Positions 10,253 to 21,610 of a stretch of 64,000 nucleotides of DNA are shown one piece after another (the stretch's first letter is position 1; every line of letters begins with the position of its first letter). The notes beneath the pieces were generated by a model. The model did no database searches, had not been told where the DNA came from, and worked only from the letters and a program-made list of their open reading frames with translations. The DNA lies in NCBI GenBank assembly GCA_973895155.1, contig OZ316896.1, forward strand, positions 17,236,001 through 17,300,000, in the 5' to 3' direction. The DNA is from Marsupella aquatica. Taxonomy: Eukaryota; Marchantiophyta. Both the position numbers and the translations under genes were made by a program.

Positions 10253-12230
10253 ACTCTAATGTAACTGTGTCAAATTTACATTCGTCTTTGGCCAAAAATT
10301 TAAATCCAAATTTTGGGGCCTCTAAAAAAATATTGAGAGATTTACACTTGACCATGGCAAAAAGAAGGCCAACTCCAACTACTCCACTAAAATCAAGTAA
10401 TGTCCAAGAAGTTAGTGAAGTTGGTGAGGTCAATGGGCCAAGGAGAAAAAGTACTAAGAAACGGATGGCGGCTTGTTATTGCAAGACAACAAGCCAAAAT
10501 ACTTAGCCACAAGGAAAACCTGAAAATTTTCAAATTTCAAAAACACAAAAATTCTGACTACAAGGTTCCTCATCGTGCAAATACACTAGTTTGTACAATA
10601 ATGGAGGAAAAATTGCAAAATGTCCCTCAGTCATCATATTTTAAAAAATTAATGTGTTGAGCAAATGTTGTTTACTTGGAGTCTATTAATGCGAGCTAGT
10701 CGACAAATCCCTCCAAAACTGGGCCAATGAGTGGAAAATTAAAAAAACAAAATCAATAGTAAGGATTTTTGAAACTCCCGTTTGATTCTATGTAAATACA
10801 GAGCTCTACAATATATAGTAGGACAAATCCAGCATGCAAAAGCAAAAGGTATGTCGTCATTCTTTAAATATTAAAAATGTGCTAAGCAACTTTGTTTTTT
10901 CTTGATTCTTATTGATGAAAGCTGATAATTGCCTCCAAACCTGGGGCCAATGAGTCTTTGCCAATAAACTCAAACTCAACAACATTAGTCAATCCATCTC
11001 ACACTAATCCGTTGCTCTCAAAGATATATTTGTAAACCCAGCCCCACACTTCCACATGTTCATTTTACTTCAGTTTCAGAGTTGTTTATTTTTCTTTTCT
11101 GCTACTCACACTTTTGCATTCTCTATTTGTGCCCACTCTTCTACAACTATTTTCTGAGGGAAGTCTAAGCATTTTCCTTCATTTAACCAATGAAAAGACC
11201 CTCCTCCTACTCCAACTCTCTTAGATCATGGTGGACAATGCTGACATTGCAGTTGAGTCTGAACTGACGTTTGATGAACATTTGGGCATCTTCTAATTGA
11301 TGAGGACGCATGGTGGCACTCTTATACTCTATCTTCACCACATGCGGCAAAGACATTTATGATTCTGAATTTTGGGTATGTTTCTTTTACTTTGTTTAAG
11401 TCGTTTATGAGTCTTTAGCTTTATTTTTGTCTTGTGCACTAAAAGTAACTAATTATGACCATCAATTTGCATACTTGGCCAAGCTCAATATGACATAGGT
11501 CTACATATGTTTTGTTTTGTTCATTGAGATATAGAGGCATAAATTGTCATCCTCAAGATCATCTTGAGGTTGTAAGTTTTCCTGTGTGTCTCCATCATTC
11601 ATATGGAAGTTACATGGACTAAACTATTAATATCAATATTAAGAGAAAATAGTGAATGGATCATTTTTTAATGGTTTGTAAGACTTGATTTCTCTCAACC
11701 TCATGAGATTTTTCCCAATACAAGCCTTTCAGTCCATAGGTACTTCATTTTTGTTCTCATTCATTTATTCATAATTCAGTCTTCTTGAAGCAAGAAATGA
11801 AACCTCACGGCAATCGTGAAGTTCTACTGTACTTTATTTTATGACCAATAATTCTCATTCTTTTGGGTTAAATTGAATCTCTTAGTAGGTCTCGTGAATG
11901 TATTGCCGCAAACATATTGTAGTCTACATTCTGTCAGTCCACATCCGTGTAATTACTTGCGGACCTTCTAGACCACTATTATTTCTAACATTATTGCCTT
12001 ATACCTACATAATGGAATTTTTAATGCAAAGTTGACCCAACTATGCATGTTAAGCACTTGCATGGGACCATATTAAGTTTAACCACAAAAACTAGGTTTA
12101 GTGCCTGGATGAATTTCACTTTAGTATCCAAGTAGCCTGAAACCTCACGATGATATTGAGGTTTCTTTTGGACCCTGACAACCTGTTATCTTCAACTGAT
12201 GAGTAATTTTCTTAACATTTTTCTATGCAG
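10253..12230. other. AT-rich interval before the plus-strand transposase
   Basis: No intact gene. Short coding-like plus-strand pieces (for example MAKRRPTPTTPLKS at about 10353 and a basic stretch to 10500) may be remnants of the N-terminus of the transposase gene downstream. The interval ends in a pyrimidine-rich tract and CTATGCAG, a good 3' splice site at 12230. Confidence 0.4.
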
Positions 12231-14270
12231 ATCATAACTACAACTCGGAGTGCCAATTTTTTGTTCTCCCAAGGGTCTGAAGTACTTCTTCATCTTGAGA
12301 ATATATTGGTTGCAAGGGGGGTTGTGTTTAAGACCAATCCAGAAGACACTTGTCATTCTGAGGCATTGGGTAACAACCGCATGAGTGTTCTGGTGATTGA
12401 AATCTTTGAGCCAACAAAACCTCTTCCTTACCCCAATCCAGGAGCTGACACCACTGGGGAGGCTTTGCGTTCATATGTTATATGGGACTGTGCTAGTGCC
12501 ATTTTGGCAAATGAGAACATCTCATTGCAGGTCCAAAAAGCATCCAATGATACTCCCAACCTTGTGAGACTTGAAGGAACTGATTATTCAAGGATTGTTG
12601 GAAACCAAGTCCCCAATTCCAACAATGAACCGGTTGCACCATTTTGTTTAGGAGATGATGTGCTATTGCAACTTACAAGCATTGTTGTTGCACGGGGTGA
12701 AGTTTCTAATACTCAACCAGAGGATACTTGTGGTGACATATTATTGGGACCAGGGCGTATTAGTGTCCATGTGGTTGAAGCACTTCATGGGGTGACTCAA
12801 TTGCCATACCCCAACACTAACATAAAGACAATTGAGCAGTCTATAGGTAGTGTTGTTCTTTGGGATATAGTCAATGTATATCATGTTGGTGAGCAATTCA
12901 ATGGGTGTGAATCGATTGAGATTCAAAATGGCGGACTCAGCCAAGGACCACATGACAACTACGATTTGAATGATCGTTCCAAGTGGTACCTAAAAGATGT
13001 GGAGATTTATACTGTTGATCGGGTGACATTGCTTGCAAGAGGATCATCACAGCATGGCAACCCACAACAACAATAAACAATGAAGTACTTGGTGATGGTC
13101 ATGTTGGGGTGCTAGTTGAACGTGTGATTTGCAATATCCACATGCAACAGAAGGAATTCCCCACATTTTTAGTGGGAACCCCATGCTTGGTAAAATGGCC
13201 GATTGCAACTTTAAAATTCTATCCTTTTGACAAGTTTCTTGGAGATCTTCTGTCAGAACTTGAGGATGAACAGACTGTACATGAAGAGGGGGATAATGAT
13301 GAGGATGATTTGTTCTCTTCTATGGAGTACCAACAAAAAAAGGCATTATTCAATGGGCGGGTTGAGAAAACCAGCCAACCCAAATGCACGCCAAGAAAAA
13401 AGAGTGGAGCAGAGAAGAAGTGTGAAGGTGGATGAGAACAAAATAGCTCAAGTGGGCATGAAGAAGTGCAAGTGTGGAATGGAATGCTATCAAAACTTCT
13501 CCCGTAGAGACATTGAAGAGGTCAGAACTGAGTTCTATGGTTTGGACAGTGATAACAAAATCAGTCATATGATAAATGTTTTTGAAATGAGGGAGAGATC
13601 TATGGTTGAGCAAGGACAAATGGTTGTCAAAGGTCACATCATTTGCAAAATGGCATTTGCAATTATATTTGGAATTTCTACAAGCACCTTCTACAACTAT
13701 GAGAATCTATACAAGGGTGGTTGTAAAGTGGGGTTTCATGGCAATAAGGGCACCAAAAAACCAAGGATGACAACACAAGAGTTTTGTGCTCATCTTGATC
13801 GTGTAGTGAATACCCTTGGCGAGCCTATGCCACATCTCAGATACACAGGGAGGAAGGGAACATCAAACATGATCATCTACAGATTACCATCTTGCTATAA
13901 CAAAGATGCTATCTATGATGAGGTAGTTGAGAGCATGAAGGTGGAAGGGAGTCAGGGAATTACCATTGGGTCTTTCTATAAGATGTGGAGGGAGAACTAT
14001 GCAAATTTTTCATTGCATGTGAAGAGTGCTTTTGCAAAGTGCACTCAATGCACCACTTTGAAGGAGTTGTTGATGAAGGAGAGAAGAACTGAAGTTCGCA
14101 AGCGGTACAAAGCAACAAGGGAAAAACGCTTGCAAGAATAAATGTCTCGTCGAAACCTTTACTATGCAACTCGGGTGATGGCAAGAAGAAATCCAGAAGA
14201 TCTTCTTTGCATTATTCATGATAAGATGGATCAAAACAAGACCCAAATTCCTAAAATGGTTGATACATAG
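12231..14270 (+). pseudogene. Decayed DDE-type transposase with DUF8039-like repeats
   Basis: After an apparent splice acceptor, an open frame (to 13076) contains two copies of a domain of about 90 residues. Shared landmarks are G(D/S)(D/E)VLL near the start, VARGxV, PEDTC, an LG core, PYPN, and a closing V(I/L)WD. This resembles DUF8039-type domains of plant En/Spm-like transposons. A third, frameshifted copy follows (about 12965-13220). From about 13440 to 14141 comes a transposase-like region: a CKCGMECYQNF Cys motif, a helix-turn-helix-like segment (GHIICKMAFAIIFGISTSTF) and SFYKMWRENY with CTQC. After an in-frame TAA at 14139-14141 the same frame continues to LLCIIHDKMDQNKTQIPKM, which I recognise as the region of the first catalytic Asp of this family. 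The rest of the catalytic core is missing. Confidence 0.6.
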
Positions 14271-14778
14271 ATCATTGTATGATCGATATGAAGGATGTTT
14301 GAAGAAGCAAAAACTTTGGGAATGTGATATTTTGCAGAAAGAAGAATGGTGTAATGCAACAACAGCCATGCACTTTTGGACATATCAAGGGAATAAAGTT
14401 GAACAAGGCATTTGAATCCCCAAAAAGAAACTGGAGGAAATCAAAGTTTATTTAGCAAGGATAGATATAGAAGAGCAAAGGTAGATATTGAGAGTGATAT
14501 CATTTGTTTAGTAGGATTATATAGATTCAATTATTTGTTAAGTCTATCAAAAGTATAAGGATAACTTATTTTCTAGGTTGGTAATCTACTCTTATGTTTT
14601 GCCTGCTTGGCACTGAGTCTAAAATTGATTAGGCAAGGTAATTAAGGTACTTATGTCATTTCAATTTTGGATTTTATTTATTTAAAATAATATGAAATAT
14701 ATATTATGTTTGTCAATGACTTCTCTTTGTGTGGTATTGAGGCTTTGTGCCCCCCCTTTTCCCCCAAAAAAATTGACT
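14271..14778. other. Non-coding spacer between tail-to-tail transposase fragments
   Basis: AT-rich, with no gene seen. Both neighbouring transposase pseudogenes point into it. Confidence 0.4.
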
Positions 14779-16811
14779 TCACTTTAGAATGTCTTGGATG
14801 ATACAAGGTTCATGGATTGTAAATACTTCTAGGTATTTTGACTTTGATATATTCATAAACAAATATAACAAATCATGATGAAGATATGTGAAAAGTAAAT
14901 TGTTTTTGTTCTCCCTACTTGTATTGTCAAGCTGCAGGTAGAGAACTGGTGGAAGGCCCCCAAGCTTCTCTTGATACTCTAGGAATACTCTTTGTAAAAT
15001 AGTAATGGTAAGATTTCCATCATTATGTAAAATTGGATAATTAAGGAACACCCTCGAAAATAATGCTCCGTGAAAGATAAGACACCCAACCACATGCATT
15101 TGGATTAAACAAGACTCATCAACAGATTTAGGAGGTCGTGGCCAATGGGGTAACCTGGTCCCGAATTGTTTTGAATTCCTCACAATTTGTGCAAGCACTA
15201 AAACGATTCATAGAAGGGATCTTCACATGCCCAAAGTCTTGTGACCACACTTTCAAAAATTGTTGATATGATATTTTGGATGATTCATATGTGATTCCGT
15301 ACCTTGAACTTCTAGCTTGGAATAATTGTCGGGCAAATGTGAAACATCTTTATTGGGCAAAGTCTCCACACGAGTCTCAAAAAATGACTTCAACCATGAA
15401 CTCAACACCAATGTTCTCACGGATGGCGGCCGACCAAGTGGTCTAGGGTAGGCTAGATCTTGATTGGCTAGCTTCTTGATTCTACTCAATCTTTCAAGGC
15501 CCACACAGAAGATGGTCCTAAAAGCTTTCCGACATATATCTCTTTGTCCAATTGTGTATGTCACAGTGGACCTCTCCTCTTCATTTTTGTCTTGCTTGAC
15601 GAGCCACTACAAAGAGAAAGACCGATCTTGAGATTTTTGCCTCAAAAACTTTGAGCGTGCTTCACGAATTTCTTTTGGCAAAAGACTCAAGAGACAATGG
15701 CGTTGGCAACAGTACTTATGAATTGTTTTCTTGATATCCTCCTCTGTCATCTTCGTTTCACACAAACTAAGATTTGAGGTTCGTTTGTTAGCTATTGGAA
15801 GCCTTCCAGAATGCTCCCCATCGCTCTCAGAGTAAGATCCCTCAGCTGAAGAGGATATATCCACAAACTTCTCATGTTGGTATGCAGATAAGCCCCTCCG
15901 ACTCGGCCCTAGAGGACTCAATGGCTCTTCTTTCACTTTCAAAAGGCGTGAGCTTGGCAGGTTTCCACTTGAATCCACTAAAAATCCAAACCTAGTTGTC
16001 TCTCTGATCCTCTTCTTTGGAATGTCCTCAAAGATCTTCTTTTTGCCCTTCAGGTATCCTGATGTTGATCCAGTTCCAACATCCGCCAAACAATGAAAGC
16101 TGTTGGGTGATCGTGCAGACTCAAACCTATCCTTGTTGAAATTGTGTCAGTTCCAAAAGGCCTCCTTGTTTCCGCCCTCACTCCTTCTCAAAATTTGAAA
16201 GATGTAGGATGACCATACTGGCTCTCGATCATTGGGGCATGTTGCATAGCAGGTCCTTTCCAGAGTGCACAAAAATCCAATCCCCTTTGTTGACTTGGCT
16301 TTTTTAACATTCTTCCAGATTCAGCATTCATGATTCATTCATGAGTCCGCTTTTTCACCTCTTCCTTATGTTGAGGACCCTAGGAGCTTACACCCAATTC
16401 CAACCCGTTTTGAGAAGGATTTGATAGCACTTGGCGCCCAGGGGGACTAGTACTCTCAAATGAGTCCGAAGAGTGAGAGTGCTCACTTCTGCAAGGACCA
16501 ACAAAGTTTTCCTTACTATTTGCTACACTAATTGGATTGAGTTTCAACTTACTCATTGGAGTTGGGGGAGGCATCTCCAAAACAATTATTTTGATAGGGG
16601 CATCTGGAGAACCAACACTACTAGGACCATCAAGGAAGGAAATATAATCAAAAATACCATCCGAATAATCATCTGACTCATAACATGTTGCCATTGCAAA
16701 AATAACACAAAATGTGAAGAGAACACTCAAAACCCCAAAAGAACTCAAATGTGAAAAAATGAAATGAGGTGGTGTCATGAATAACAAGCCCCATTTATAG
16801 GTTTTGGGCAT
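14779..16811 (-). pseudogene. Second decayed DDE-type transposase, minus strand
   Basis: The N-terminal exon-like segment is 16811-16380 (an acidic start, MATCYESDDYSDG, then a Pro/Ser-rich stretch). In a second frame, 16320-15253 reads almost continuously, with stops only near 16145 and at 15607-15609. It contains GFLCTLERTCYATCPNDREP, a Lys-rich nuclear-localisation-like patch, and QRDICRKAFRTIFCVGLERL, the DNA-binding helix region of the family. After a gap, 15198-14779 holds TRLPHWPRPPKS and LPPVLYLQLDNTSRENKN, which I recognise as the second catalytic Asp motif (QLDN...ENKN) of this transposase group. The first catalytic Asp motif and the C-terminal GHTHxxxD-type motif are not visible. 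The gene is dead. It belongs to the same broad family as the plus-strand copy but is not a close duplicate. Confidence 0.6.
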
Positions 16812-18189
16812 TTTTTGAAAAACTTAATTAAAAAATAAATTATCAAATGAATCGCACCACTCAATAGAAACCTATTTTCTAAAACTTTTTACACGATTCC
16901 TTCAATTGATGCTTGATTCCACTTCATGAATTCATGAAGGGTCTCCAATCTTCGAAGGAGGGCAGCGAAAACCTTCATGAATTCATGAACCTCGAAACTA
17001 AAAAGTAGGAATTTTTTACTGTCACCTAGCTGCACAGTGAGCAAGAAGCTGTGAACGGGCAAAGCAAAGGAGGCAAGACCAACGAGCTATGATGGCCTTG
17101 AGACTTGGCCCTACGAATTAGAATCTGAGGGAGTTGGCCTAGAATTGAGTCCAATGTTCAATTGAATCCTCGATTAGGGATGTGGCGAGCCAATCGTTAC
17201 CCTAGTATGTGAGAACCGGAGCAAGAGCAGATCAGAACTTGTGGAAGCTTTCAATCGGGCCAAGGAGAGTGGGATTAGAGACAAAGAGATTAGAAATGGG
17301 ATTACAAAGCACTCGATCGGGCCAGGGTTATTTTGATAAGCATCGGGGAGAAACAATTGCACACGGGAGACGATCGGGAGGGGAGAGAGGTCAATTCAAT
17401 CAAGCTGGGGAGAATTTCATAAGGACCGGGGGAGAAAACGATTGCACAAGGCAGGCGATCGGAGGGGGAGATTTCACAAGGTAGAGATCATAAGGTCTGG
17501 TAAGGAAAGGAGATTGTAAGGTCTGAGAGGGCAGAGCTTAGTCGAGAGGTAGTGCAAAGAGCTTAGTCAAGAGGCAGTGCTGCAAACATTAGTTGAGAAG
17601 AGCTTAGTCAAGAGACAGCGCAAACGTTACTTGGGATGGCAGAGATTTGCAAAGAGGGAACTTAGTCAAGAGGGTTCGGATGTGGAAGGATCGGGGGTCC
17701 TAGAGGGGAATTATCGAGTTTTTTTAGAGGGAGGATTGAGGGTTCGGGAGGGAGCGCACGTCGAGTAATTGGTGAGGAAGGGGAGAGATTGGGGAGTAAA
17801 GGGAGGCAAGGCAAAGGGATCATCGAGGGATCGGGGAGGGATCGAGGAGGATCGGGGAGGAGGGTACGACTACCCTTTGGAAAAGGAAACGGGATTGGGG
17901 AGGGATGGGGGTGAAGGGTACGGCTAGCCCTTTTGGAAAAGGAAACAGACTGGTGAGGGGGAGTTTTGGAAGCCATTGGGAAGGGTTTCAGAAGGGGTTC
18001 AAGGAGTAATTGACCAGAGGAGAACGGGGACAACTTTGGGGAGCCAAGAGGTTTGGATTCAAAAGCAAAAAGAAGAGAGTGACACTCGACTGTAGGTGAG
18101 ACCGAGTTCATGAAATCATGAAGCTGATTTGCCCAAAATGAAGTTTAGAATAAATTTGATTAATCGTGAGTTGGTGGTGTTTATTTCAG
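16812..18189. repeat. Purine-rich degenerate repeats upstream of the ParB-like pseudogene
   Basis: From about 17200 to 17900 the plus strand is G/A-rich and repeats short words, e.g. GGGAGGGATCG-type units (17815-17870) and AGCTTAGTCAAGAGGCAGTG-type units (17525-17680). No convincing coding sequence. A 3' splice site (TTTATTTCAG) ends at 18189, so the upstream exon of the next gene may lie in this interval unrecognised. Confidence 0.45.
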
Positions 18190-18195
18190 GAAGAA

Positions 18196-20160
18196 ATGGC
18201 TGAACCAAAATCACAGGATAAAGTGTTAGACAAGATTTTTCACAAGCATCCCTTGACAGATTTTGGAGATTCTTCGTGGACCATTTCATTGGGGACCAAA
18301 TCTTGGAAGAAGCCATTTTTGATGTTGTGCATCTATGAGACCTTACCTTCCGGATCTCTTGGCTGGGTGAATTATGGTCGAGTAGATGTTTTTCAAAAAG
18401 GGGATGAAATCCTCAACATGTTGATCACAACCAAGGAGACATCTACGTTGATTGCTGTTGATGTTGAGCAATTTTTAGGGACGGCTGCTAGGTGCTATTT
18501 GACTGATGACATTGAAGGGATTATTCAAAAAAGTGAAGGCTCTGTCGGCATAAGAGAGATATGATGAGATTGCTCAGCTCATTGCTGGGTTTGTGTTTGA
18601 ACATCATGCCAGCACATTGAAGAGTGCGATTCGAAAGTCTAGGGAGATTCTTTGCAAAGCGGTAGAGAAGAGCAATGTGCGTCCACCAAAGTTTGGCCCC
18701 TCTACTGCTCCTTCAGGATCACGTCCAAGTTTTGGTCCTGCTAAGAAGATGATTGTTGCACCCCAGGTATCGGGTGGTGGATCACAAGTTGGTAGATCAT
18801 AGGAGGGGACAACTGTGACTGGGGGATCAGCACAAGGGACTACTGGTACTCAAACTTCAACAAAGAAACATGGAGCAGAGAGTTCTCAAGGTGCTGGACC
18901 TAGTGCACCAAAACCCAAGAAGCAGACATTGGAGAAAGTTCCAACTCATTTGGAATAGAAGGCTCAATCAATGTCGATGGATGCTTGAGTGGTGTATCAG
19001 GAGGAGATTTTAATGAGGTGTGGAGTCCAAGAGGAGACAATCGCGATTGATATTGGACAATTTTACCCTCCAATTCAGAAGAAATCTTTGGAATTATCAG
19101 TTTACCAAGTGAGGCACATTCAACCATATTTTCTTACACAATTGACCAAACGTATGAAGGCAGCTGGGGCTAGTCCACTTGCAACACCATTTGTTTTGTT
19201 GGTTGATCCTAAGGAGTCCAACTCGAGGTGATTTTGATTTCTCAAAAAAGAATGATTACCACTATTATGTGATTGGGGGAAATCATTCTACTTGTGCAAA
19301 GGCAGACTTATCATTGTAGTTTCCCAACAACAAGTCATATAGGAGAGTCCAATCTTGGATATTTGATGAGTTGTCTATTCAGGAAGCAAGGGACTTGGCA
19401 TGAAGTCATAATATAGACTGAGAATTTTGTAAGCAAATGAGCACAATCCAGAGAGTGAATTATATTCACATGCGATTTGTTGATTTGCAAATTTGGTTAA
19501 GAATTTGTTTTTGCAATTTGAACCATAATGTTGGTATAGCAACTAACAACAATTTATGTTGTTTCTCAGAAAGACATCACCTCCCGAAAAAAGAAGGGAG
19601 ATAATGAAGATAGCAAAGACGTGAAGTCCATTCCAGATAAGTTTAATGCGCATATTGCATAGGCGCAAAATTGGTTGGCAATGAAAACATCATGCCAACA
19701 GACCCAAGGGAGTGAACTCTATCTTGAGCATCCAGAGTTTGGGAATGTGTATTATGATATCTTCACACATGAGGCTCAAAACTTACACGAGGTAGTCCCA
19801 TCAAGAGCTTACACATTGGCTTTGGCAGACATTCCTTACGGGTTTGGTATGACTTCATGTCTTCATGAAGACAATGTTGGCTGGGGTGTGGAAGAGGTGA
19901 CAAGAATGGTCCAATGTTTCAAGGTTGTCACCAAGGCACAATTATGGCGAATTATCATACACCACAACATTGACTAGTATATGCTGTGAAGACTGCTTTC
20001 ATAGCTGAGTGTAATGGTGGTTTTCAGAATTGCATTTGGTAAAGATATTTGCAGACTTTCAATATGTTTTCTTTGGTATTCATGATTTCATGAACTTCTA
20101 TTTTCTAAATAAATATGTTTCTATTTTTTAGGGTGAAAGATAATGTAAAGAATATTCTTT
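18196..20160 (+). pseudogene. ParB-like plus DPPY-type methyltransferase-like gene, multi-exon and decayed
   Basis: Plus-strand pieces in shifting frames read as one protein. 18196-18564 starts at ATG seven bases after a splice acceptor. 18550-19231 contains a low-complexity Ser/Gly/Pro linker and then the start of a ParB-like N-terminal domain, with YQVRHIQPYFLTQLTKRM and PFVLLVDP. After a frameshift near 19227 come YYVIGGNHSTCAKADL (equivalent to the ParB GEHR-type motif), WIFDELSIQEARDLA and a trailing helix region. A probable intron (19495-19570, branch-like ACTAAC, acceptor TTTCTCAG) follows. 19571-19977 then encodes YTLALADIPYGFGM, a motif-IV (D-P-P-Y-like) signature of adenine/cytosine-N4 DNA methyltransferases, and LWRIIIHHNID. 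Another frameshift and a probable intron (about 20038-20131) follow. At least eight in-frame stops. ParB-methyltransferase fusions are known in phages and bacteria; their presence here in an intron-containing plant pseudogene is an inference from motifs. Confidence 0.55.
19495..19570 (+). other. Probable intron in the ParB-methyltransferase-like pseudogene
   Basis: It begins GTTAAG, contains ACTAACAAC 30 bases before its end and finishes TTGTTTCTCAG. Coding similarity stops before it and resumes directly after it. Confidence 0.5.
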
Positions 20161-20312
20161 GAATCGATTCTTCATTGTGTCATAATGAACTCTGTCGAAA
20201 GTACTTGGAATATTTGTCACGCTTCATTATATAATATATATAAGAATTTTCAAGAGAATAAAAAAATTACATAATTTACTTAGTACGTAAAATGTATAAC
20301 TTTAAAAAAAAT

Positions 20313-21054
20313 TTAATCTCTAAATAAAATTATACGTGACAACTCTATCTTCACCAGATTGTCTTCTTTGTTCATTTGAACGGTTTGTCTCAAGAGTAAA
20401 TGAATTTCTTCTTGCCTCCAATGGGATTTGTGGTTCAGAAACAATATGATCTTTGTGAAAGACAATAATAAACATATTAATTTTAAATTCTGGGAATTTA
20501 CACAATTTTTTGCACAAAAATATAAAATTACATATCTGATAGGTTCTTCATTTGTCATGTGAATCCCTCTGGGTAATTCTAGGTTTTTCCTTAACTTAAG
20601 AGTTTTTGTTTCGTCTTTGTATTGCAACAAAATATGCAGAGAAATTAATTAGTAGATCGTTTACCATGTTATAACATTGGCCTAAAGGAAAAATAATTAA
20701 AAAAAATTTCATCTAATATTTTCATCATCATCCAAATCAATATATTGTCTTCTCTTAGTGATTGTATTGTTTGCTCGGTTTTCAATGGATGACCTAAGCA
20801 AATGTGCTTGAAATCTATACTCCGTAAATATAAAATTAATGATCATGCATAATTTATACACAGTGTTAATAGAGTATACAAACTTATGATCTAGATCATA
20901 TAAATAGCACTAAATGAACTTTTGTATCTCATGTAAGTTGATTGTCTGACATCGTTTTCATCTTCCTCTGGTATTTCAGGTGTACCCATACTCAGATTTC
21001 TCCTAGTAACACTTTGCCTTGCTTGGAGATAAAACCATCCTCTCAAGGGATGCT
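20313..21054 (-). pseudogene. Decayed coding-like sequence, left arm of an inverted repeat
   Basis: On the minus strand, broken frames give hydrophilic coding-like peptides. Examples are ARQSVTRRNLSMGTPEIPEE (about 21030-20960), a segment with RRQYIDLDDDEN (about 20745) and FHKDHIVSEPQIPLEARR (about 20460-20400). The part below about 20810 has a diverged inverted copy at 21110-21610. I do not recognise the protein. Conservation of amino acids in the reverse-oriented copy suggests it was once coding. Confidence 0.45.
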
Positions 21055-21109
21055 ATATTAGTAATCTCAGTACCCTAATTTGACTTTCTATGAGATGATA
21101 AATTTCAAA

Positions 21110-21610
21110 CCCATATGACATCTTTGCGTAGGTTGTCCATTGAAACTAAACAAATATTATACTCACCAAGAGAAGACAATATATTGATGTGGATGATAAT
21201 GAGTTTGTCAGATAAATTTTGTTTTAAAAATTCTTTTATTGTAGGTCATTGTTATATTATGATAGATAATTTGCTAATTAATTTTCTATGCATAATTTTT
21301 TCTAATATAAAAATAAAATAGAAACTCATAGACCAAGAAGAAACTGATAATTATTTTAAAAAAAATTTGACAAATGAAGAACCTATCAAGTATGTATATT
21401 TAAATGTTTTTGTTCATAAGATTGTGTAAATTTAAAAATTTAAAAATTTAAAAATGAATGTACTTGTTATTGTCTTTCATCGAGACAAAATTACTTCTGA
21501 TCCACAACCCCAAGTGGAACAAAGAAGAAATTTATTTAACCCTAAGATACACCGTTCAAATAAATAAAAAAGAAAACTTGGATAAATCAAAATATAATTT
21601 TATTTGTAGA
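21110..21610 (+). repeat. Right arm of the 0.5-kb inverted repeat
   Basis: Blocks match the reverse complement of 20313-20810, such as AGAGAAGACAATATATTGAT (about 21170), ACAAATGAAGAACCTATCA (about 21370) and TTATTGTCTTTCA (about 21468). Both arms are diverged, with the spacer (about 20820-21110) forming the loop. The encoded peptide is recognisably the same (VIVFHRDKITSDPQ) but carries stops. Confidence 0.6.
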
